5,725 nucleotides of DNA from positions 1-5,725 of the forward strand of contig JAEZKH010000439.1 of the NCBI GenBank assembly GCA_023415515.1. The letters are read 5' to 3'. This document shows positions 1-5,305 of the stretch, one piece after another. Below the pieces are notes generated by a model. It made no database searches. It saw nothing but the letters and a program-made list of their open reading frames with translations, and was not told the DNA's origin. Positions within the stretch are counted from its first letter, which is position 1; each line of letters begins with the position of its first letter. The DNA is from Actinomycetes bacterium (GTDB lineage: Bacteria; Actinomycetota; Actinomycetes; Mycobacteriales; Mycobacteriaceae). Position numbers and translations under genes: made by a program.

Positions 1-1064
1 CCGCCACCCCCGAGGCCGGTCACGTGATATCGACGAGGGCCGCGGAGTGCGGCGACCGGTCGGCGGGCGCGGTGCTGACGACCGCGCCCAAACCCGCACC
101 GAGCGAGGACACGCCCTGCGTCCAGGCGCTCGTCGCGATCGACTCCGGCCCGAACAGCGGCGCCAAAACGCTGCTCGAGTTCAGCTTCGGCGCGGGGCAG
201 CCGCAGCTCGCCGTCGGTGAGCACATCCGGATAACCCGCCAGGTGGACCCGACGGGACAGACCACCTACTCCTTCTACGACTACGAGCGGACATGGCCGC
301 TGATCGCGATCGCGGTTCTGTTCGCGGTGGTGATCACCGCGGTAGCCGGGTGGCGCGGATTCCGCGCGCTGATCGGCATTCTCGTCGCGTTCGTGGTGCT
401 GGTGGTGTTCATGCTGCCTGCGCTGCGCGACGGCAGCGCCGCCATTCCCGTCGCCCTTGTCGCGTCGGCGGCGATCCTCTATATCGTGATCTACCTCGCG
501 CACGGGGTGAGCCTGCGCACCAGCGCCGCACTGCTCGGCACGTTGACGTCGCTGCTGCTTGCCACCGGATTATCTTGGGCGGCAATAGAACTGGCGCATA
601 TCACCGGCTTGTCCGAAGAAGAGACGAACGCCGTCGCGACCTATCTGGGCAACGTGTCGATCACCGGCCTGCTGCTCGCGGGCTTCATCGTCGGCTCGCT
701 GGGTGTGCTCAACGACGTCACGATCACGCAGGCCTCGACGGTGTTCGAGCTGGCCCAGCTCGGCGACTCCAGCACGCGGCGCGGCGTCTTCGTCGGCGCC
801 ATGCGGGTGGGCCGCGACCACATCGCCAGCACGGTGTACACGCTGGTGCTGGCGTACGCAGGCAGTGCGCTGCCGCTGTTGTTGTTGTTCAGCGTGGCCA
901 ACCGGTCCCTCGGCGACGTGCTGACCAGTGAGACCGTCGCCATCGAGATAGCCCGTTCGGCCGTCGGCGGCATCGCCCTGGCCCTGTCGGTCCCGCTGAC
1001 CACCGCCATCGCGGCCGTCCTCGCCACTCCTGGGGCAGCGCGCGCCGCACCCGTCAGCTCGTGA
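1..1064 (+). CDS. YibE/F family multi-pass membrane protein (5' end outside window)
   Basis: The reading frame is open from the left edge, so the true start is probably upstream. A GTG at 24 is available, but starting there would leave a hydrophilic 90-residue region with no export signal. Counting from that GTG, residues 1-90 form a soluble, probably extracytoplasmic domain with two cysteines (9 and 32). It is followed by about seven hydrophobic helices near 92-109, 113-132, 139-159, 166-190, 212-229, 268-291 and 313-335. Two family-typical stretches are visible: GVLNDVTITQ (227-236) and GRDHIASTVYTLVLAYAG (263-280), with conserved Asp in each (231, 265). The pattern matches YibE/F-like membrane proteins, whose biochemical role is not established; transport has been proposed. 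A first transmembrane segment is probably missing. The gene ends in an 11-base overlap with the convergent SnoaL-like gene. Family assignment is confident; function is not. Confidence 0.88.
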   Translation, partial: ATPEAGHVISTRAAECGDRSAGAVLTTAPKPAPSEDTPCVQALVAIDSGPNSGAKTLLEFSFGAGQPQLAVGEHIRITRQVDPTGQTTYSFYDYERTWPLIAIAVLFAVVITAVAGWRGFRALIGILVAFVVLVVFMLPALRDGSAAIPVALVASAAILYIVIYLAHGVSLRTSAALLGTLTSLLLATGLSWAAIELAHITGLSEEETNAVATYLGNVSITGLLLAGFIVGSLGVLNDVTITQASTVFELAQLGDSSTRRGVFVGAMRVGRDHIASTVYTLVLAYAGSALPLLLLFSVANRSLGDVLTSETVAIEIARSAVGGIALALSVPLTTAIAAVLATPGAARAAPVSS

Positions 1065-1401
1065 GGTCGTCCTCGGTCAGCTCCGTGGCCGCCAGCGCCG
1101 ATGCCAGGTCGGCGTGCCGGAAGACCGAGGTCACGTGGTCGTGGACCACCCGGAAGGCGACCGCGGCGCCGTCCTGTTCCTCGGCGACGACCACGCCGTC
1201 GCGGACGTACAGCCGGCCGGGGTCGGCGGCGGTGACGCCGAGCGAGGCCGCCCATTCGCGCAGCGCTGCATGACCCTGGCCGGCGCCGTTGGCATCGCCG
1301 AACTCGATGTCGTCGCTGGACACCTGCGCGAGTGTGTCGAAGTCCTTGGTGTTCAGTGCGTCATGCCAGGCGAGGACGGTGGCGATCTCCGAAGTCGTCA
1401 T
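1054..1401 (-). CDS. SnoaL/NTF2-like small protein (nuclear transport factor 2 fold)
   Basis: The 115-residue product has the size and layout of a single-domain NTF2-like (SnoaL-type) protein. It has an N-terminal helix with a WHDALN segment (12-17), then DDIEFGD (30-36), a GHAALREW helix (43-50), and the terminal strands VVAEEQDGAAVAFRVV (71-86) and HVTSVFRHADLASAL (89-103). Members include polyketide cyclases, dehydratases, isomerases and many proteins of unknown activity; the catalytic residues cannot be assigned here. I prefer the ATG at 1401 because MTTSEIATVLAWHDALN reads like a normal N-terminus for these proteins. A GTG at 1419, directly after the TGA of the upstream gene, would add six residues and make the two genes abut. 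Neither start has a clear Shine-Dalgarno site, which suggests translational coupling. It is the last gene of the P450 cassette. Its substrate is unknown. Confidence 0.85.
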   Translation of the reverse strand: MTTSEIATVLAWHDALNTKDFDTLAQVSSDDIEFGDANGAGQGHAALREWAASLGVTAADPGRLYVRDGVVVAEEQDGAAVAFRVVHDHVTSVFRHADLASALAATELTEDDLTS

Positions 1402-1419
1402 GTTCGAAACGTACGCCAC

Positions 1420-2169
1420 TCAGAACGGGGTGCGGTCGAGCCAGCCGTCCCACACGGCGGTGTCGCCGAAGATTTCCAGCCCGCCTTCCGCCGCGGTCTG
1501 CCGGCGGACGACGGCGAGCAGCAGGTTCTGCGCATCTCCGCGCACCGCGGCGTCGCCCTTGCCGTGCTCGCGAGAGACGGTGATGCCGACGTCGGTGCCC
1601 GCGAGCGTCCACTCGCCCGCGTCCCCGAGCCCGTCGTCGGTGGCGTGCAGATGCAGCGTCGTACCGGGATCGAGCGGGCTGGACTGGGCGTCCACCTCGA
1701 CGGCGACACGCTCCAACCACTCGCCGATCCCGTCGGCGGCCACGTCGGGAGCCAGCGTGAACTCGGTGCCGAGCGCGATCGCTGCGTCGGCGCGGTGCAC
1801 TGTCGCCTCGTGCAGGCGGCGACGGACCCACCACTGCGCAGGGCGTGGTCCCAGGAAGGTCCAGACCTCGGTGTCGGCGCCGACGTCGTCGACGGAGTCG
1901 AGGAGGAGCTGCGCGCTCGAGTTGAGCCAGTCGACGGCGGCGTCCCACCCTTCCGGGGGTTTGCCGTCGCGCACCTCGCGCGGGTCGAGCTCGGTGTCCA
2001 GCCGCTCGGCGACAATCTGTGCCGCCCAACGGTTTCCGCGACCGACATGGCGGAACAACTGTTTGAGCGTCCAGCCCGGGCAGGTCGGCACCGGGGTCGT
2101 CAGGTCGGCATCGCGAAGCAGGTCACCGAGGGCCGCGGTTTCGGTGATGAGGGCAGCACGGACGTCCAC
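1420..2169 (-). CDS. maleylpyruvate isomerase family mycothiol-dependent enzyme
   Basis: This 249-residue protein matches the MDMPI family of the DinB/YfiT-like fold. The N-terminal helical-bundle domain (about 5-150) contains CPGWTLKQLFRHVG (30-43) and RRRLHEATVHRADA (116-129). Together these supply His41, Glu121 and His125, the same His...ExxxH arrangement that binds the divalent metal in characterised mycothiol-dependent maleylpyruvate isomerase. A smaller alpha/beta C-terminal domain (about 155-245) follows. Relatives use mycothiol as cofactor for isomerisation, or transfer it to electrophiles. The substrate here is unknown, and no gentisate-pathway genes are nearby to argue for maleylpyruvate. 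The start is a GTG, the only start that fits because an in-frame TAG lies 10 bases upstream. An AGG eight bases before it may serve as a weak ribosome site. It sits 14 bases after the VOC gene and directly before the SnoaL-like gene. Cofactor inferred from family. Confidence 0.9.
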   Translation of the reverse strand: MDVRAALITETAALGDLLRDADLTTPVPTCPGWTLKQLFRHVGRGNRWAAQIVAERLDTELDPREVRDGKPPEGWDAAVDWLNSSAQLLLDSVDDVGADTEVWTFLGPRPAQWWVRRRLHEATVHRADAAIALGTEFTLAPDVAADGIGEWLERVAVEVDAQSSPLDPGTTLHLHATDDGLGDAGEWTLAGTDVGITVSREHGKGDAAVRGDAQNLLLAVVRRQTAAEGGLEIFGDTAVWDGWLDRTPF

Positions 2170-2183
2170 CTCATGAACCTAGC

Positions 2184-2537
2184 TCAGTAGTCGACCCGGA
2201 AACCGCCGATGAGGTGGATCGTGTTTCCGTCGGGATCGGTGACCGCGCACGTCTGCACACCCCTATTCGCGTCGACGATCGATTCCGCTTCGATACCTCG
2301 GCCCGCGATCTCGGCGAGGTGGTCTTCCAAGTCGTCGACCGCGAAGTTCACCAGGCTTTTGCCCGCGCGGTCGGGATCGGCGAACACCTGAACCCACGCG
2401 CCGCGAAGCACCTGCCATTCCACCAGCGAGGGCATCGGATTGTTGTCGGCCGGTCGTCCGAACAGGGCCGCGTACCACTGCGCGGACCTGTCGATGTCGG
2501 ATACCGGGACGACTGCGAGGACATGTTCGATAGCCAT
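2184..2537 (-). CDS. VOC / glyoxalase-bleomycin resistance fold protein
   Basis: The 117-residue product is one complete VOC module with two beta-alpha-beta-beta-beta halves. The first half runs from IEHVLAVVPVSDIDRSAQWY (3-22) through the strand AWVQVFAD (47-54). The second begins at LVNFAVDDLEDHLAEIAGRG (62-81) and ends with the typical VTDPDGNTIHLIGG (99-112). The family includes glyoxalase I, extradiol dioxygenases, epimerases and drug-binding proteins. His5 is kept at the first usual metal position. The histidine commonly found at the start of the second half is not evident (LVNF), and the usual final Glu is replaced by His108. Activity may therefore be non-standard or purely binding. 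The ATG at 2537 comes 16 bases after the P450 stop and lacks a clear Shine-Dalgarno site; the next gene starts 14 bases after its TGA. Fold confident, reaction unknown. Confidence 0.88.
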   Translation of the reverse strand: MAIEHVLAVVPVSDIDRSAQWYAALFGRPADNNPMPSLVEWQVLRGAWVQVFADPDRAGKSLVNFAVDDLEDHLAEIAGRGIEAESIVDANRGVQTCAVTDPDGNTIHLIGGFRVDY

Positions 2538-2548
2538 GGGTGTTGCGA

Positions 2549-2562
2549 CCGGCTCAGGCCGG
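2549..2562 (-). other. stem-loop over the P450 stop codon
   Basis: CCGGC and GCCGG form a perfect five-pair stem with a four-base loop holding the P450 TGA. It is 11 bases from the VOC start codon. No run of T follows, so it does not look like a standard intrinsic terminator; it might affect coupling or message processing between the two genes. Confidence 0.35.
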
Positions 2563-3864
2563 GGAACTCATCGCACGCGCGGTGCCGAGTCGGACGGGAA
2601 GCGACGACCAGCCCCGCAGCACCCTGGTGTCGCGGCGACTGCCGCTGCCCGCCAGGCCGGCTTCGGGAAAGCGCTCGAAGAATGTGCGCAGGCCGACCTC
2701 GCCCTCGGCGCGGGCAAGCGCTGCGCCCAAGCAGAAGTGCCTACCACCGGAGAACGACAGGTGCCTGCCTGCGTTGTCGCGTTCGATGTCGAAGCGGTGC
2801 GGGTCGGTGAAGATCTTCGGGTCCCGGTTGGCCCCCGCCACGTGGATGACGACCGTTTCACCGCGCCGCACCCGGGTGCCCGCCAGGTCGACGTCCTTGA
2901 CAGCGACGCGCGCGGTCATCTGCACCGGTGAGTCGAGCCGCAGGATCTCCTCGACGGTGTTGGGCCAGAGGTCCGGTCTGGCCGCGAGGGTTTCCAGGTG
3001 CTCCGGGGTATCGAGCAGCATGCGAATGCCGTTGCCCAGCAGGTTGACCGTGGTTTCGAAGCCGGCAGCCAACACCAGGCCCGCGAGCGCCTGCAGCTCC
3101 ACGAAGCTCAGCTGCGGCCCGGCGTCGGAAGCCTCGATGATCTGGCTCATCAAGTCGTCGCCGGGATGGCGCCGCAGCTCACGCAGATGACCCGCCAGCC
3201 AGTTGTTGAAGCCGAGGACACCCTCGTGCACCTGCTGGAACTGCCGCCACGACACTCCGATGTCGAGGCTGGGCGCGCCCATCTCGCCGAAATGCAGGAT
3301 GCGGGAACGGTCTTCGTCGGGTACGCCGAGGATGTCGCCGATGATCGTGACGGGAAGCTGCGAGCAGTAGCGCTCGACGACGTCGACGACTCCGCCGTCG
3401 TCGGCGAGCTCGTCGAGCAATGCGGTCGCGGTCTCTTCCACCCGTTCCCGCAGTGTGGCAACGGCTCTGGGGGTGAACACCGACGACACCAGCTTGCGGT
3501 ACTTCGTGTGGTCCGGCGGTTCGACCGACAGCAGCGACGGCGGTCGCAGCGGATGTAACAACCCCGGGTCGGTTTTCTGGGCGATCCAGTGCAGGGGTTT
3601 GGGCAGATTGCCCCCCTGCTCGGTGACGCTGAAATCGTCCGACCGCAGCAGCTCGTGAGCGACACCGTGGTCGACCGTCATCAGCACGGCACGGCAGCGG
3701 ATCACCGGCCCGCGGCCACGCACCTCGTCGGCGAAGGCCGCCGGGTTCTCCCGGACCGCCGGGTCGGCGATGAGCCGGGCCTGCGGGTCGCCGCTGCGGA
3801 GGCCCAGCTTGGACAGGGCCCGCACGACGCCGTGCAACGCCACCCATCGGATTCGTTGCCTCAT
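2554..3864 (-). CDS. cyp140: cytochrome P450, CYP140 family
   Basis: This 436-residue haem monooxygenase is soluble and has normal bacterial P450 length. Visible landmarks in order: C-helix DHTKYR with His119 and Arg123; I-helix oxygen-activation motif AAGFETT (266-272); K-helix ExxR at Glu306-Arg309 (EEILRL); and the haem loop FSGGRHFCLG (371-380) with Cys378 as the axial thiolate. All catalytic motifs are intact. Several stretches, including the N-terminal GDPQARLIADPAV, SLDIG and the C-terminal SRRDTRVLRGWS, fit my recollection of mycobacterial CYP140 (Rv1880c in M. tuberculosis), a P450 of unclear physiological substrate. I place the start at the ATG at 3864. The frame stays open to 3993, but the extra 43 codons would overlap the dehydrogenase gene and do not resemble P450 sequence. 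It is the first gene of a four-gene cassette and follows udgA by 40 bases. Redox partner genes are not in the window. Confidence 0.95.
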   Translation of the reverse strand: MRQRIRWVALHGVVRALSKLGLRSGDPQARLIADPAVRENPAAFADEVRGRGPVIRCRAVLMTVDHGVAHELLRSDDFSVTEQGGNLPKPLHWIAQKTDPGLLHPLRPPSLLSVEPPDHTKYRKLVSSVFTPRAVATLRERVEETATALLDELADDGGVVDVVERYCSQLPVTIIGDILGVPDEDRSRILHFGEMGAPSLDIGVSWRQFQQVHEGVLGFNNWLAGHLRELRRHPGDDLMSQIIEASDAGPQLSFVELQALAGLVLAAGFETTVNLLGNGIRMLLDTPEHLETLAARPDLWPNTVEEILRLDSPVQMTARVAVKDVDLAGTRVRRGETVVIHVAGANRDPKIFTDPHRFDIERDNAGRHLSFSGGRHFCLGAALARAEGEVGLRTFFERFPEAGLAGSGSRRDTRVLRGWSSLPVRLGTARAMSSPA

Positions 3865-3872
3865 ACCGCCCG

Positions 3873-3901
3873 AGCTTACGACCGCCCACCTTGTTGTACA
3901 A
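3873..3901 (-). promoter_or_regulatory. candidate sigma-70-type promoter of the P450 operon
   Basis: On the - strand, TTGTAC (3901-3896) and TAAGCT (3878-3873) are separated by exactly 17 bases. The second box fits the TANNNT pattern of mycobacterial -10 elements. Only eight bases separate it from the P450 ATG at 3864, so transcription would begin at or within a base or two of the start codon. This suggests a leaderless message, which is common in mycobacteria and would explain the absence of a good ribosome binding site. The prediction rests on motif and spacing only. Confidence 0.5.
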
Positions 3902-3902
3902 G
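3890..3902. promoter_or_regulatory. 13-base inverted repeat, possible operator
   Basis: The arms CTTGT and ACAAG flank a 3-base centre, and an inner 8-base palindrome TTGTACAA (3894-3901) is also present. It lies in the 40-base gap between udgA and the P450 gene and covers the proposed -35 box, a natural place for a repressor such as a TetR-type protein. No regulator gene is present in this window, so the binding protein is unknown, and a short palindrome could be chance. Confidence 0.35.
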
Positions 3903-3904
3903 CG

Positions 3905-5230
3905 TCAAACAGCGCCGCTCCTGCCGAGCGCGTAGACACGCCAGCCCGCATCGGCCCATTTGTCGATGTCCAGGCAATTACGGCCGTCCACAACGACTTT
4001 GGCGCGCACGGTATCGGCCAGCTGGTCGGGGTCGAGGTCGACGAACTCGCGCCACTCGGTGAGCACCAGCACGGCGTCGGCCCGCTCGCAGGCCTCCACC
4101 ACCGACGTCGAATAGTTCAGGGTCGGGAAGAGCCGCCTGCTGTTCTCCATCGCCTTCGGGTCGTAGACGTTGACGGTCGCCCCGTTGAGCTGCAGCAGGC
4201 CGGCGACGTTCAGCGCGGGCGAATCCCGCACATCGTCGGATTCGGGTTTGAAGGCGGCGCCCAGCACCGCGACGTTGGCGCCGAGCAGCGATCCGCACGC
4301 CTTGGTCGCCAACTCGACCATCTTGGCGCGGCGGCGCATGTTGATGCTGTCCACCTCGCGCAGGAACGTCAGCGCATGGTTGGCGCCGAGTTCACCCGCA
4401 CGCGCCATGAACGCACGGATGTCCTTGGGCAGGCATCCGCCGCCGAAGCCCAGGCCCGCGTTGAGAAAGCGCCGACCGATGCGCGGGTCATACCCGAGCG
4501 CGTCGGCGAGAACGGTGACATCGGCGTCGACGGCCTCGCACACCTCGGAGATCGCGTTGATGAACGAGATCTTCGTCGCGAGGAAGGCATTGGCGGAGAC
4601 TTTCACCAACTCGGCGGTCTGCAGATCCGTCAGCAGAAACGGGACCCCTTCGTTGAGCAGAGGCGCATACAGCTCGCGAATCGCCGCTTCGGCGGACGCC
4701 GACTCCGGCTGCACACCGAGCACGATCCGGTCGGGGTGAAGGGTGTCGTGCACGGCGAAGCCCTCGCGGAGAAACTCCGGGTTCCAGGCGATCTCGACGT
4801 CGATGTCGTCGACCGCCACACCCCGGGCGCGCGTGCCGAGTTCGGCTGCGGTGCCGACCGGCACGGTCGACTTCCCGACGATCACCGCCGAGCGCCGCAG
4901 CTTCGGCACCAGCGTGTCGATGACGGCGTGCACGTGCCGTAGATCGGCGCCGTACTCGCCCTTCTTCTGCGGGGTTCCGACGCCGAGGAAGTGCACGTCG
5001 GCGAACTCGGCGGCCGCGTCATAGTCGGTCGTGAAACGCAGTCGACCTGCGGCGAGGTTGTCGCGCAACATCTTTCGCAGGCCTGGCTCGTAGAACGGGA
5101 TGTCACCGCCTGCGAGCTTGGCGACCTTGCCCGGATCGATGTCCACGCCGAGGACGTCGTGGCCGAGTTCTGCCATCCCTGCGGCATGGGTGGCGCCGAG
5201 GTAGCCGGTGCCAAAGACGGTGCATCGCAT
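3905..5230 (-). CDS. udgA: UDP-glucose 6-dehydrogenase
   Basis: This 441-residue cytosolic enzyme oxidises UDP-glucose to UDP-glucuronate with two NAD+. The product feeds sugar nucleotides for cell-envelope glycans. The N-terminal Rossmann domain opens with GTGYLG (7-12; dinucleotide-binding glycines 7, 9 and 12), with the acidic end of strand two at GVDID (28-32) and STVPVG at 121-126. NPEFLREG (150-157) supplies Glu152. The central segment ELVKVSANAFLATKISFINA (207-226) carries Lys210 and Asn214. GFGGGCLPKD (261-270) contains the catalytic nucleophile Cys266 and Asp270. The C-terminal UDP-binding domain runs from about 320, with GAAFKPESDDVRDSPAL at 324-340. All catalytic residues are intact and length is normal; M. 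tuberculosis Rv0322 (UdgA) is close in size. The ATG at 5230 places the Rossmann motif at the very N-terminus, as expected. A 75-base gap precedes it, and the P450 gene begins 40 bases after its stop. Confidence 0.96.
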   Translation of the reverse strand: MRCTVFGTGYLGATHAAGMAELGHDVLGVDIDPGKVAKLAGGDIPFYEPGLRKMLRDNLAAGRLRFTTDYDAAAEFADVHFLGVGTPQKKGEYGADLRHVHAVIDTLVPKLRRSAVIVGKSTVPVGTAAELGTRARGVAVDDIDVEIAWNPEFLREGFAVHDTLHPDRIVLGVQPESASAEAAIRELYAPLLNEGVPFLLTDLQTAELVKVSANAFLATKISFINAISEVCEAVDADVTVLADALGYDPRIGRRFLNAGLGFGGGCLPKDIRAFMARAGELGANHALTFLREVDSINMRRRAKMVELATKACGSLLGANVAVLGAAFKPESDDVRDSPALNVAGLLQLNGATVNVYDPKAMENSRRLFPTLNYSTSVVEACERADAVLVLTEWREFVDLDPDQLADTVRAKVVVDGRNCLDIDKWADAGWRVYALGRSGAV

Positions 5231-5305
5231 AGCTGCCGGTATAGGCGGCCGCGATGAGCTGACCGCTACGCGACACCAAGCGGCAGACCAACGGCAGGTG
5301 ACCGG
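5231..5305 (-). promoter_or_regulatory. 75-base gap before udgA with a weak -10-like box
   Basis: This is the longest intergenic stretch in the window and the only place for a separate udgA promoter. On the - strand, TATACC (5243-5238) lies seven bases before the ATG at 5230, a position that would give a leaderless message. The hexamer 17 bases further upstream (GCGGTC) is a poor -35 box, so this is a weak call. No Shine-Dalgarno sequence is apparent in front of the ATG. Confidence 0.25.

Noticed and set aside
24..26. GTG at 24 as the true start of the YibE/F gene
   Set aside because: The frame is open to the left edge, and a start here would leave the soluble N-terminal domain without any export or membrane signal.
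1114..2190. Long + strand open frame of 358 codons opposite the mycothiol enzyme and SnoaL-like genes
   Set aside because: It is an antisense shadow caused by high GC codon bias; its product shows no recognisable domain, and the - strand proteins opposite it do.
3903..3908. TTGACG on the - strand at the udgA stop, considered as the -35 box for the P450
   Set aside because: At 16-19 base spacing there is no acceptable -10 box; the TTGTAC/TAAGCT pair fits better.
3865..3993. N-terminal extension of the P450 by 43 codons
   Set aside because: It would overlap the end of udgA by 89 bases, does not look like P450 sequence, and the ATG at 3864 gives the N-terminus expected for CYP140.
3770..4942. 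Long + strand open frame of 390 codons opposite udgA
   Set aside because: It runs antisense to a complete UDP-glucose dehydrogenase with intact catalytic residues, and its translation is low in recognisable motifs.
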